From Mycolicibacterium rhodesiae JS60 (GTDB taxonomy: Bacteria > Actinomycetota > Actinomycetes > Mycobacteriales > Mycobacteriaceae): a stretch of DNA of 64,000 nt. The stretch's first letter is position 1. Each line of letters opens with the position of its first letter. Below are positions 52,317 to 60,547 of this stretch, piece by piece. The translations under genes were made by a program, and so were the position numbers. The notes under the pieces were generated by a model that ran no database searches, was not told where the DNA came from, and saw nothing but the letters and a program-made list of their open reading frames with translations. The stretch lies in NCBI GenBank assembly GCA_000230935.2, contig AGIQ01000007.1, positions 124,001 to 188,000 of the forward strand. The letters run 5' to 3'.

Positions 52317-52742
52317 ATGCCCAGAGAACTGACCGAGTCCGAGCGGCAGGAGTTCCTCGCCGCCAAACATGTGGCGGTCCTGTCCGTCGCCGCCGAAGAC
52401 GGCCGCCCGCCGGCCAGCGTTCCGATCTGGTACGACTACGCGCCGGGTGGCAATGTCCGGGTCACCACGGGCGCGGCGAGCCGGAAGGCCCGGCTGATCA
52501 AGAAGGCCGGGGCGGTGGCACTGGTGGTGCAGAACGAGGAGCCGCCCTATGTATACGTGACCGTCGAGGGGACAGTGATCGACGCCATCACACCCACCCC
52601 GCCGGACATCCTGGAAGCGATCGCCGTGCGCTACCTCGGCGACGAGGCCGGCAAGCAGTTCGTTCAGTCGATGGAAGGCCACGAGAACGTGCTGTTCACC
52701 ATCCACCCGGATCGATGGTTGACGGCCGACTTCTCGGAATGA
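52317..52742 (+). CDS. flavin/F420-binding split-barrel (PNPOx-like) protein
   Basis: A 141-residue protein with the pyridoxamine-phosphate-oxidase-like split barrel: LAAKHVAVLSVAAEDGRPPASVPIWYDYAPGGNVRV, then ASRKARLIKKAGAVALVVQNEEPPYVYVTVEGTV. Mycobacterial members bind F420 or FMN/heme. The substrate is unknown. The ATG at 52317 lies after GGAGG with a slightly long spacer; a GTG one codon earlier is possible. It is divergent from tex. Confidence 0.85.
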   Translation: MPRELTESERQEFLAAKHVAVLSVAAEDGRPPASVPIWYDYAPGGNVRVTTGAASRKARLIKKAGAVALVVQNEEPPYVYVTVEGTVIDAITPTPPDILEAIAVRYLGDEAGKQFVQSMEGHENVLFTIHPDRWLTADFSE

Positions 52743-52823
52743 GTTGGGATCGGTAGGGGGTCGTCAGTTCTTTACTTCTCGCAACGACGCCACGAAGGCG
52801 GCGAGTAACGAGAGGAAGAACCC

Positions 52824-53120
52824 ATGAAGATCGTCCCGACCCCCATCGCCCAGCAGATCGATCGCGTCGATCGGCAATACAGCCTCTACATCGGCATCAG
52901 CACCGGCCTGTTGGCGTTCTGGTCGATCTACCGCGTCATCTGGTCGCTCTACCTCGCGCTGACCTACGACTTCGTCTTCGGTTCGCTGGTGTTCCCGATC
53001 CTGCTGTGGGGTGTCATCGGTGTCGTCGCGGCGATTGTTTCGCTCGGCTTCGTCACCCGCTACCTCAAGGGATCGGCGACCGGCAGCACCGAAACCGGCA
53101 CCCCGACCACTCAGGTCTGA
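52824..53120 (+). CDS. small two-helix membrane protein
   Basis: A 98-residue protein with two hydrophobic helices (ISTGLLAFWSIYRVIWSLYLAL and a longer one around GSLVFPILLWGVIGVVAAIVSLGF) and polar ends. A GAGAGGAAG site precedes the ATG. No family is recognised. It lies 81 bases downstream of the split-barrel gene and ends in front of a strong hairpin. Confidence 0.75.
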   Translation: MKIVPTPIAQQIDRVDRQYSLYIGISTGLLAFWSIYRVIWSLYLALTYDFVFGSLVFPILLWGVIGVVAAIVSLGFVTRYLKGSATGSTETGTPTTQV

Positions 53121-53125
53121 CTGCG

Positions 53126-53161
53126 GCCCTGGTGCCCGCCGGGATGTGCGGGCACCAGGGC
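53126..53161. terminator. hairpin terminator after the small membrane protein gene
   Basis: A perfect 14-bp stem: GCCCTGGTGCCCGC (53126-53139) and GCGGGCACCAGGGC (53148-53161) with an 8-base loop, starting 5 bases after the stop. It has no T-run, as is common in mycobacterial terminators. Confidence 0.75.
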
Positions 53162-53290
53162 GAATGCTGAAACGGCCCGAGTCGTAGCGGCGATAGCAGG
53201 GGTACACGGGTTTCGCCCCGGGTACGCCCATCGCCGATGTGTGCGACGATGCCCCTACGCCGAGGGGCCAATGAGAGGACTGCCGGATTC

Positions 53291-53902
53291 ATGACTGAAG
53301 GTCACCGCACCGCGCCGTTCCTCCGCGCAGTCCTAGTTGCAGGCTTGACCGCCGGCGCGGCATTCGGCGGGCCCGCCATCGCGTCGGCCGACCCGATGAC
53401 GCCGACGCCGATTCCGGTCCCGTCGGATCCGGCAGCCGTGCCACCGGGCCAGCCGGTGGCCATGCCCGTCGATCCCGGTGCCGCTCCCGCGCCTGCGCCG
53501 CCACCGCCCGGCGCGCCGCCGTCCGTCCCCGAGATCGCCAACCCGACGTACGGCTCGCAGAACACCCCGGGCGTCCTCGGGTCGCTCAAAGACATGTGGC
53601 ATCAGGTCCGCGACCCGTATTACGGGCCGCAGGACGAGGCGTACGCCGGCGGCTCCGTCGCGCCGCCGCCGGGAGCGGGAGCCCCGCCGCCGCTGCCGCC
53701 GGGGTTCACGTCGTACACCGCGCCCGGCTCGGAGGCGCCCCCGGGGGAGTACGGCCCGGGTAAACCCCCGCCGCCCGGTACCCCCGCGCTGCCGCCGGGG
53801 TACTACTCGCTGAGCGGGCCACCACCGCCGGGCTACGAATACAACACGCCCGGCCAGCCGGCGCCGATCACCGCCACCCCCGCTCCGGCGCCCACGCCAT
53901 AG
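53291..53902 (+). CDS. secreted proline/glycine-rich protein
   Basis: A 203-residue precursor. The signal peptide ends I-A-S-A-D-P. The mature chain is dominated by Pro, Gly and Ala (PAPAPPPPGAPPSVPE, PPPGAGAPPPLPPGF) with one compact stretch VLGSLKDMWHQVRDPYYGP (about residues 95-115). It is probably an extended cell-wall-associated protein. The ATG at 53291 follows GAGAGGAC. It is the first of four small exported proteins in a row. Confidence 0.78.
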   Translation: MTEGHRTAPFLRAVLVAGLTAGAAFGGPAIASADPMTPTPIPVPSDPAAVPPGQPVAMPVDPGAAPAPAPPPPGAPPSVPEIANPTYGSQNTPGVLGSLKDMWHQVRDPYYGPQDEAYAGGSVAPPPGAGAPPPLPPGFTSYTAPGSEAPPGEYGPGKPPPPGTPALPPGYYSLSGPPPPGYEYNTPGQPAPITATPAPAPTP

Positions 53903-53955
53903 CGACTCGGCTCACCATCTTTCGGGGTAGGGGATTACCCGCGCCGTCTGCTGGT

Positions 53956-53961
53956 TATACT
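53956..53961 (+). promoter_or_regulatory. candidate -10 element TATACT
   Basis: TATACT lies about 40 bases upstream of the next ATG, in a stretch AT-richer than its surroundings. No convincing -35 is seen, as usual for mycobacterial promoters. Confidence 0.35.
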
Positions 53962-54003
53962 TGCTAAGTATCTCGATGACGTCTGAACGCTGGAGTCGTG
54001 CTC

Positions 54004-54267
54004 ATGACCTTGATCAGAACCGCGCTGACCGCTGTCGGCGCACTTGCCGTTGGACTCGTGATCGGCATCGCGCCGGCCAGCGCCGACCCGCCACCGCCGG
54101 ACCAGAATGTCGGTGAGCCGGTGCCGGCCTGGGCGCCGGGCAAGCCGGCCGAGGTATGGGCCGGGCGCCCTGTCGTGTGGACCCACATGTGGGGCGGCCG
54201 CTGGGGCGTGTGGATCAACGACGGCTTCATCACACTGTCGTCCAACCCGGTCACCAACGGCGGCTGA
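54004..54267 (+). CDS. small secreted Trp-rich protein
   Basis: An 87-residue precursor: a signal peptide ending A-S-A-D-P, then a 58-residue mature chain with Pro-rich start and a Trp-rich end (WAPGKPAEVWAGRP, WTHMWGGRWGVWINDGF). The six tryptophans in such a short chain are striking; they may bind sugars or membranes, but this is inference. The ATG at 54004 lies eight bases after TGGAG; the GTG at 53998 is too close to it. Confidence 0.7.
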   Translation: MTLIRTALTAVGALAVGLVIGIAPASADPPPPDQNVGEPVPAWAPGKPAEVWAGRPVVWTHMWGGRWGVWINDGFITLSSNPVTNGG

Positions 54268-54391
54268 ACGGTCCCTGGCAGCGAGTCTCACTCGTCACAA
54301 ATGCAGTCCGACGCAGACCTAGGGGTGGATACTGCCCAGTGGACCGCTATATAGTTAGTCCGCTTAAGGTTTTAGGGATGAGGGCAGGAGA

Positions 54392-54856
54392 ATGATGACC
54401 GGGTTGAAGCGTCGCGCAAAGCTCGCGGGAATGGCGTTGAGCGCCGTGGCGGCCGCGAGTGTCATCTCGGCCGGCCCGGCGGCCGCCGATGCCACCGATG
54501 ACTATCCGATCCCGCACCGCATCATCATCACCCAGTGCGACACCGAGCAGTACATGGCCGCCGCGCGCGACACCAGCCCGGTGTACTTCGAGCGCTACAT
54601 GATCGACCGGAGCAACCGGCCGCCAGAGGTGCAGCAGATCGCCTTCGACCGCATTCACTGGTTCTTCTCGCTCGACCCGGTGGCTCGCCGGCAGTACTCC
54701 GAGGACACCGCGACCAACATCTACTACGAGTTCGTCGCGACCCGCTGGGGCAACTGGGCCAAGCTGTTCTTCAACAACAAGGGCGTCGTCGCCAAGGCCA
54801 CCGACGTCTGCATGAACTACCCCAAGGGCGACATGTCGGTGTGGGACTGGGTGTAG
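54392..54856 (+). CDS. secreted DUF5078-like protein
   Basis: A 154-residue exported protein with a signal peptide ending A-A-A-D. The mature part is about 120 residues, rich in aromatic residues, with two cysteines (ITQCDTEQYM and DVCMNYPKGD) likely bonded. It matches the mycobacterial DUF5078 pattern (VYFERYMIDRSNRPPEVQ, IHWFFSLDPVARRQYSED). Function unknown. Start: ATG after GCAGGAG; a second ATG follows immediately. A TATAGT at 54350 may be its -10. Confidence 0.8.
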   Translation: MMTGLKRRAKLAGMALSAVAAASVISAGPAAADATDDYPIPHRIIITQCDTEQYMAAARDTSPVYFERYMIDRSNRPPEVQQIAFDRIHWFFSLDPVARRQYSEDTATNIYYEFVATRWGNWAKLFFNNKGVVAKATDVCMNYPKGDMSVWDWV

Positions 54857-54947
54857 CCACAGGCTAATCTCCGGACCGCGGTAACGAAGGCGTCAATTCC
54901 ACCTATATACAGGCATCAATGGCGATGCCCGGATGCACAGGTGGACG

Positions 54948-55499
54948 ATGAAGCAAACTCAGTCGACGGTAGTCGATCCCATCCGTCTCGGTTATGCCCT
55001 CGCGGCGGCCGTGACGTGCGCATCGATCGGCTTCGCGCCGGCGGCCGCGGCCGACCCGGTTCGCGTGCCGTGCGGCGTGCTCGATCAGGTTCGTGAGAGC
55101 CTCGACAACGACATCAACGCCGGCATCGGCGGGGTGCGGATCGTCATCAGCTCGCCGTACGCGAGCGGGGCCGCCCAGCAACGCGACACCAACGTCAAGC
55201 TCGCCATGATCAGCCACGGTGTCCACTACATGGAGGATGTGAACGGACCCGGCATCGTCCCGGGGCTGGCGCCGGAGCTTGTCGACCTGCGCCGCGCGAG
55301 CGACGACATGCGTGACGCGGTCGGGGCGCTGTTCGTGATTTCGGGCGGCGGGTACGGCTACGGATACGGCGGATACGGGCCGACGGTGTCGAACGCGTGG
55401 CCGCAGCCCTCGACGTGGACGGCGATCGACTGGGCCGACCAGAAGAAGGATGACATCTACGCGCTGGTGAACGGCCTTCAGCCGACCTGTCAGCCCTAG
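54948..55499 (+). CDS. secreted protein with Gly-Tyr repeat, function unknown
   Basis: A 183-residue precursor with a signal peptide ending A-A-A-A-D-P. The mature chain has two cysteines near its ends (RVPCGVLDQV, QPTCQP) and a short glycine-tyrosine tract (GGGYGYGYGGYGP) near residue 145. The middle is helical and amphipathic. No known family. The ATG at 54948 follows AGGTGGA; an ATG at 54933 is the alternative. It is convergent with the FKBP gene, with three bases between the stops. Confidence 0.73.
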   Translation: MKQTQSTVVDPIRLGYALAAAVTCASIGFAPAAAADPVRVPCGVLDQVRESLDNDINAGIGGVRIVISSPYASGAAQQRDTNVKLAMISHGVHYMEDVNGPGIVPGLAPELVDLRRASDDMRDAVGALFVISGGGYGYGYGGYGPTVSNAWPQPSTWTAIDWADQKKDDIYALVNGLQPTCQP

Positions 55500-55502
55500 C
55501 GG

Positions 55503-56135
55503 TTACGAGGCGCTGAGGATCTTGATCGCGAAGACCAGGGTGTCACCGGGCAGGATGCCCGCCCTGGGCTGACCATCCGGGTAGCCGTCGGCGGAGACCA
55601 TGGCGACCGCGACCGTGGACCCGACCTTCTGGCCCGCGATGGCCTTCTGGAAGCCAGGCACGACGCCGTCGAGGGGGAAGTCCGCCGGTTCGCCACGCTG
55701 GTAGCTGCTGTCGAACACCGATCCGTCCCGCCCGTTGACGCCCATGTAGCAGACCGACACCATGGCGTTCGGCGCGACGACCGGTCCGTTGCCGGCCTGC
55801 AACGTCTGTACCTGGGTGGCGCCGACGCTGAACGGCGCGGTCACGGTGACGACGGGTGCGGCAGTGTCGGTGGATCCGGTGACCGCAACGCTGCCGGTGG
55901 CCCCGGGCAAAGTCCATTCGGGGGCGCCCGGATTGGCGGGCGGTGCCGTCGGGCACGTGCCGTCCGGGCCGGCCGCTTGGGTCACTGTGGAAGCAACGGC
56001 TGGAGCGCTGGAGGCCTTGCTCGCCGACTGGCTACTGGTCTCGGAGCCGCATGCGGCCAGCGTCAGAGCGATCGATGCGGCGCAGGCTACGAGTGCGACG
56101 GCGGAGGGCACGCGAGAGGAATTCACGGTCGTCAC
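55503..56135 (-). CDS. FKBP-type peptidyl-prolyl isomerase lipoprotein
   Basis: A 210-residue lipoprotein precursor with lipobox L-A-A-C, a Ser/Ala-rich linker and a C-terminal FKBP domain. Domain marks are GRDGSVFDSSYQRGEPADFPLDGVVPGFQKAIAGQKVGS, then ILPGDTLVFAIKIL. The usual first strand is present as NAMVSVCYMGVN. It probably helps fold exported proteins at the outer face of the membrane. GTG start at 56135, preceded by a short shared region with the divergent protease gene. Confidence 0.87.
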   Translation of the reverse strand: MTTVNSSRVPSAVALVACAASIALTLAACGSETSSQSASKASSAPAVASTVTQAAGPDGTCPTAPPANPGAPEWTLPGATGSVAVTGSTDTAAPVVTVTAPFSVGATQVQTLQAGNGPVVAPNAMVSVCYMGVNGRDGSVFDSSYQRGEPADFPLDGVVPGFQKAIAGQKVGSTVAVAMVSADGYPDGQPRAGILPGDTLVFAIKILSAS

Positions 56136-56216
56136 GCTACAGCCGCATTGCCCGGGACGGGCCCAGCGGCACCCATTATTGACCCGATAAAAAGTCTTGG
56201 CTCACGTTGAACTGAT

Positions 56217-56235
56217 TCTCAGCAAAGCCTCAGAC
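56217..56235 (+). promoter_or_regulatory. MprA-box-like direct repeats upstream of the protease gene
   Basis: Two copies of CTCAG, at 56218-56222 and 56229-56233, are spaced by one helical turn (11 bases) about 75-90 bases before the protease ATG. The envelope-stress regulator MprA is known to bind paired direct repeats upstream of mycobacterial pepD and mprA; these match in kind. No mprAB genes lie in the window. Confidence 0.5.
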
Positions 56236-56309
56236 ACCGCAGGCAACCTGCATTCAGGCGCTAGCTGGCGCAAACATTAATTTGTCATGAGAAAGAGAAA
56301 TCCAACGCG

Positions 56310-57713
56310 ATGAACTACCAGTCCGGGAATGCGCCGCACGACCGCCGCCACCAATGGCAACCGAAAGATGCTGCTGATCAACCTAACTCGAATCGGTGGG
56401 ATCAGGCGCGGTATCAATCGCATTACGATACTTCTTTTACGACGCAGATGTACCCGCCGACCTACGGACCGCAGGTCGATATGCGCAGTCAATTTGTGAG
56501 ACCGCCGTCACAGCAAAATTTTAAACCGCGATCGAAAGCTCGCGCCGGTGTGTTGGTGGCCGGCACGGCCGCAGTCGCCATGGTTGCCGGCGCCGCCGCC
56601 GTCGTCGTGGTCGACCACGTCGGGCAGCCGGCCGCCACGGTCGCCGCACCCAAGCCCGCCGCCGGCGTGCCTGCACCGAAGGCCGGGCCGGTCTCCGGCC
56701 AGCCCACTGGCCAGGCGCCCGTCGGATCGGTCGAGCAGGTGTCGGCCAAGGTGTTGCCCAGCGTGGTCAAACTCCAGATCAGCACGGGCCAGGGCCACGG
56801 GGAAGGATCCGGGATCGTGCTCAGCTCCGACGGGCTGATTCTGACCAACAACCATGTCGTGGCGGCGGCCGCGCAGGCCGCGGACGGCCAGGACTCGACG
56901 GGGGACGGTCCGGGTGTGCGACTGTTCGGCCGCTCCAGCGGCGGTGTCGAGGCCACCGTGACCTTCTCCGACGGCCGCACAGTGCCGTTCACCGTCGTCG
57001 GCACCGATCCTGCCGACGACATCGCGGTGGTGCGTGCGCAGAACGTCTCGGGGCTGACGCCGATCACCATCGGTTCGTCCAAGGACCTGAAGGTGGGGCA
57101 AAACGTCGTCGCGGTCGGCTCGCCGCTGGGCCTGCAGGGCACCGTGACCACCGGCATCATCAGCGCGCTCGACCGTCCGGTGGCCACCGGTGACGGGCAG
57201 ACCGGCCAGCATTCGGTCATGAGCGCGATCCAGACCGACGCCGCAATCAATCCGGGCAACTCGGGCGGGGCACTGGTGGACATGAACGGTGACCTGATCG
57301 GCGTGAATTCGGCGATCGCATCCCTTGGCAGCGGCCAGGATGCGCAGGCAGCACAGAGCGGGTCGATCGGCCTCGGCTTCGCCATCCCCGTCGATCAGGC
57401 CAAACGCCTTGCCGACGAACTGATCTCCACCGGAACCGTCCAGCACGCCTCCCTCGGTGTCCAGCTCAGCTCGGACGACAGCGCGCGCGGCGCGATGATC
57501 GCGGGCGTCGCGGACGGCAGTCCGGCGGCATCGGCCGGCTTGCCGGAGGGCGCGGTGATCACCAAGGTGGACAGCCAGGTGATCGACGGCCCGGAGTCAC
57601 TGGTCGCCGCCATTCGTTCCAAGGCACCCGGTGACAACGTCACCGTGACCTACGACGATCCGTCAGGCGCGTCGCATACGGTGCAGGTCACGCTCGGCCA
57701 AATGCAGTCATAG
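56310..57713 (+). CDS. pepD: PepD/HtrA-like membrane-anchored serine protease
   Basis: A 467-residue S1C protease. A polar cytoplasmic N-terminus (about 75 residues, rich in Asn, Gln, Tyr) precedes one membrane helix (about 78-102), a Pro/Ala linker, the trypsin-like domain with H182, D237 and S318 (LTNNHVV, DPADDIAVV, NPGNSGG), and one C-terminal PDZ domain (about 375-462). It matches Rv0983/PepD, which processes or refolds envelope proteins under stress. The ATG at 56310 is AT-rich upstream, with an AGAAAGAGA site. The adjacent FKBP lipoprotein fits a quality-control neighbourhood. Confidence 0.92.
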   Translation: MNYQSGNAPHDRRHQWQPKDAADQPNSNRWDQARYQSHYDTSFTTQMYPPTYGPQVDMRSQFVRPPSQQNFKPRSKARAGVLVAGTAAVAMVAGAAAVVVVDHVGQPAATVAAPKPAAGVPAPKAGPVSGQPTGQAPVGSVEQVSAKVLPSVVKLQISTGQGHGEGSGIVLSSDGLILTNNHVVAAAAQAADGQDSTGDGPGVRLFGRSSGGVEATVTFSDGRTVPFTVVGTDPADDIAVVRAQNVSGLTPITIGSSKDLKVGQNVVAVGSPLGLQGTVTTGIISALDRPVATGDGQTGQHSVMSAIQTDAAINPGNSGGALVDMNGDLIGVNSAIASLGSGQDAQAAQSGSIGLGFAIPVDQAKRLADELISTGTVQHASLGVQLSSDDSARGAMIAGVADGSPAASAGLPEGAVITKVDSQVIDGPESLVAAIRSKAPGDNVTVTYDDPSGASHTVQVTLGQMQS

Positions 57714-57725
57714 GCAAACTGTCCT

Positions 57726-57769
57726 GCCGCACAAGATAATTGGGCGATGCTCCGATTATCTTGTGCGGC
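57726..57769. terminator. long hairpin between convergent genes
   Basis: A perfect 15-bp inverted repeat, GCCGCACAAGATAAT (57726-57740) and ATTATCTTGTGCGGC (57755-57769); three or four more bases pair if G-U is allowed, leaving a small loop. It lies 12 bases after the protease stop and faces the convergent peptidase gene, so it can serve both. The AT-rich inner half of the stem is unusual. Confidence 0.75.
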
Positions 57770-57885
57770 GGTCGCTATCGTCGCTCAGCGTGAACCGTAC
57801 TGCGCGCCGGCTCGGCATCGTCATTGACTCGGCGGCCGGCTGGGCTGGTTCATCACCGTGCGCAGACTGATCCGTCCAGCGCTGG

Positions 57886-59391
57886 TCAACACCGTTGCCC
57901 GGGGTCGGGCGCCCGCAGATCGATCAGAAACGCATCACCGGCCGCGCGAACGCAGGGCGTGCCGGGAATGAACGCCGTGTGCTGGGTGCCCTCGAAGGTC
58001 AGCAGGGGAGCACCGAGTTCCGCCGCGACATCGACGCCGACCTGATAGGGCGTGGCCGGGTCGCCGGTCGTCGAGATGACCATCACCCTGCCCGGGCCCG
58101 GCCAGGACGCCGGTTGCGGTGCCGCCGCCGGTCTGACCGGCCAGAACACACACTGGTCTCGAGGCGCGAAACCGGTGAACGAGCCGTAACTCTGGAACGG
58201 CGCCGCTTCACGCACCCGCCGGTCGAAGTCGACCCACACCGCAGGATCGCCGGGGTAGGCGGCGTCGACGCATTGGGTCGCCGCCAGCACATTCCACTCC
58301 GGGCCGTAGTGGCCGTCGGTGTCGCGTCCCAGGAACACATCGGCGAGTTCGAGCAGATCGTCGGCGGGCGTTCCGTCCCGCACCGCCCGCAGTCCTGCAT
58401 TGAGCGCCGGCCAGTCGTCCTGGCCGTAAAGGGCATACTGCGTCGCGGCGATGGCGTCCGAATAGCCCAATCCCCGTGGATCTTTGGTATGTCCACGTTG
58501 ATTCACCAACGGATCGATCAGGTCGTGGAACCGGGCCACCGACCGGGCCGGGTCGGCACCGAGCGGGCAATCGGGCAGCTGCGCGCAGGTCCGGGCGAAT
58601 TCGTCGAAGGCTTGCTGGAATGCCGTGTCCTGGGCGAGATCGTCGGCGATCGGGTCGACCTGCGGGTCCTCCACTCCGTCGAGCAGAGCGGCCCGTACCC
58701 GGTCGGGAAACATCTCGCCGTAGACGATGCCGAGCATGGTTCCGTAGGACATCCCCACATAGGTGATCTGCTCCTCACCGAGAGCTGCACGCAGCGCATC
58801 CATGTCGCGCGCGGTTGTCGCCGTGCTCATGCTGGCCAGAAACGCGGCCCCCATATGGTCCAGGCACGCCTGAACGAAGCGGCGGCGCTGATCTTCGATA
58901 TGCGTCACACCGGCCGGGCTGTAGTCGACCTGGGGGTCTCGCCGCAGCGCGTCGCGCTCGGCGTCGGTCAGGCAGTCGAGACCGGGTTCGGAGAAGCCGA
59001 CACCGCGCGGGTCGAAGCCGACGATGTCGAAATGTTGCAGCAGTGTGGAATTCGGCGTGTGGGCAATGTAGTCGCGGACGAACTCGACGGCCGAGGCCCC
59101 GGGGCCACCGGGATTCATCATCAGAATGCCGAGCCGCCTTCCCCGAGCCGGCACCCGGATCACCGCCAGGTGTGCCTGTGCGGCTTGTGGATCGGCCGCG
59201 CCGTCCCAGTCGACCGGAACCGCGAACGTGCCGCATTGAGCGGTGAGGGCATCGCTGGTGTCGAGCCACTCGGCACAGCTGCCCCAGACCAGCGGCCGCG
59301 CCGTCGCCACCGGCACGGCCACCGTGGCCGCGAGCACGATCGGCAGTGCACCGACCGACGCCGCGAACACCCGTCCGGACCTGCTCAACAT
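57886..59391 (-). CDS. tripeptidyl-aminopeptidase-like exported alpha/beta hydrolase
   Basis: A 501-residue exported peptidase-like protein. A signal region ends near V-A-T-A-R-P; the hydrolase core has MMNPGGPGASAVEF (oxyanion hole), the nucleophile elbow V-G-M-S-Y-G, and a C-terminal TAP-like domain with VISTTGDPATPYQVGVDVA and GTQHTAFI carrying the late Asp and His. Mycobacterial relatives are secreted proteases or esterases (Hip1-like group). The ATG at 59391 has AAGG eight bases away; ATGs at 59400 and 59424 are alternatives, the last overlapping the divergent gene. Confidence 0.88.
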   Translation of the reverse strand: MLSRSGRVFAASVGALPIVLAATVAVPVATARPLVWGSCAEWLDTSDALTAQCGTFAVPVDWDGAADPQAAQAHLAVIRVPARGRRLGILMMNPGGPGASAVEFVRDYIAHTPNSTLLQHFDIVGFDPRGVGFSEPGLDCLTDAERDALRRDPQVDYSPAGVTHIEDQRRRFVQACLDHMGAAFLASMSTATTARDMDALRAALGEEQITYVGMSYGTMLGIVYGEMFPDRVRAALLDGVEDPQVDPIADDLAQDTAFQQAFDEFARTCAQLPDCPLGADPARSVARFHDLIDPLVNQRGHTKDPRGLGYSDAIAATQYALYGQDDWPALNAGLRAVRDGTPADDLLELADVFLGRDTDGHYGPEWNVLAATQCVDAAYPGDPAVWVDFDRRVREAAPFQSYGSFTGFAPRDQCVFWPVRPAAAPQPASWPGPGRVMVISTTGDPATPYQVGVDVAAELGAPLLTFEGTQHTAFIPGTPCVRAAGDAFLIDLRAPDPGQRC

Positions 59392-59422
59392 GGCCAACAT
59401 CCTTGCAGGCAGCCGTACGCTC

Positions 59423-60472
59423 ATGGCGATGCTCGACAAGTCCGAGATTCGCTTTCTCCCCGTCGGTGCCCGCCGACTGGCGTACGAGGTGCGCGGCGAC
59501 GGCCCGCCACTGGTCGCGCCCGCATGGTGGGTGAGTCATCTCGAACTGGACTGGCAGAGCCCGGATGTCCGCCGATTCTGGGAAGGCGTCGCCGAGGACT
59601 ACACCCTGATCCGCTACGACCGGCTCGGCGTCGGGATGTCGGACCGCATCGTCGAGCAGGCCGACCTCACCCTCGACGGCGAGGTCGCGGTCCTGTGCGC
59701 GCTGCTCGACGAACTCGGGCTCGAGCGGGTTTCGCTCATCGGCGGCTCGTCCGGCAGTTGCACCGCCATCGCGTTCGCGGCGGCGTTCCCCGAGCGGGTC
59801 GAACGTCTGGTCCTGTACGGGTCGTACCCGCACGGCGATGCGCTCACCGCGCCGGGGGTAGGGGATGCAATCGTCGCGGCGGTGCGCGCTCATTGGGGCC
59901 TGGGTGCGCGCATGCTCAGCGACATCTTCCTCGGCAGCGCCGACGCGGCAGAACACGACCGTTTCTCCCGACTGCAGCGGGAGTCGGCCACCGCGGAGAC
60001 CGCCGCCGCGCTGTTGGACATGGTCTATCGCCTCGACGTCCGTTCGCAGCTGCCCCTTGTCCGGGCCCCGGCGACCGTCGTGCACCGCCGCGACGACCGC
60101 GCCGTGCCCTACCGGCTGGGGCGCGAGGTCGCGGCCACGATCGCCGGCGCCACCTTCATCCCGCTGCCCGGTCAATCGCACTTCCCCTGGCACGGTGACG
60201 TCGATTCCGTCGTCCGAGCCTGCCGCCAGGGCCTGGCGCCACAGCGGCCGCCCGCCGCGAAGGCGGTTCGGCCCGGACCGGTCCCGCTGTCGACGCGCGA
60301 ACGCGAGATCCTCGCCTGCGTCGCACACGGTCTCGGTGACCGTGAGATCGCCGGACAGCTCCAGCTGAGCCCGCACACCGTGCACCGCCACGTCGCGAAC
60401 ATCCGGCGCAAGCTGGGTGCGGCATCGCGCACGGCCGCCGTCGCCCAGGCCGCACGACTCGGTCTCGTATAG
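59423..60472 (+). CDS. alpha/beta hydrolase fused to LuxR-type HTH
   Basis: A 349-residue two-domain protein. The N-terminal alpha/beta hydrolase (about 1-270) has RLAYEVRGDGPPLV, the elbow G-G-S-S-G-S-C and a late QSHFPWHG histidine. The C-terminal LuxR/GerE DNA-binding domain (about 285-347) reads LSTREREILACVAHGLGDREIAGQLQLSPHTVHRHVANIRRKL. It is probably a regulator that senses or hydrolyses a small ligand such as an ester or lactone. Starts at 59423 and 59429 are both possible. The gene is divergent from the exported peptidase with only 31 bases between starts, making that gene a candidate target. Confidence 0.88.
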   Translation: MAMLDKSEIRFLPVGARRLAYEVRGDGPPLVAPAWWVSHLELDWQSPDVRRFWEGVAEDYTLIRYDRLGVGMSDRIVEQADLTLDGEVAVLCALLDELGLERVSLIGGSSGSCTAIAFAAAFPERVERLVLYGSYPHGDALTAPGVGDAIVAAVRAHWGLGARMLSDIFLGSADAAEHDRFSRLQRESATAETAAALLDMVYRLDVRSQLPLVRAPATVVHRRDDRAVPYRLGREVAATIAGATFIPLPGQSHFPWHGDVDSVVRACRQGLAPQRPPAAKAVRPGPVPLSTREREILACVAHGLGDREIAGQLQLSPHTVHRHVANIRRKLGAASRTAAVAQAARLGLV

Positions 60473-60547
60473 CCGAAACCGGCCATCACCCAGAAATGGC
60501 CGCTTTTGGGGAGGCGCCGGCGGTCTCGCGGCTCGTAGATTCCCGGC

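Noticed and set aside
53400..53900. CCG-rich repetitive DNA considered as a repeat element
   Set aside because: Explained by the Pro-rich coding sequence of the secreted protein.
55340..55385. Short tandem GGNTAC-like repeats considered as a repeat or CRISPR-like element
   Set aside because: They encode the Gly-Tyr tract of the secreted protein and follow its codon frame; no spacer structure.
56136..56309. Possible small gene between the FKBP lipoprotein and protease genes
   Set aside because: The open frames are short, lack ribosome-binding sites and overlap the regulatory repeats.
57895..60198. 767-codon open frame on the plus strand
   Set aside because: It runs antisense through the TAP-like peptidase and out of frame through the LuxR fusion; Arg-rich composition with no domain.
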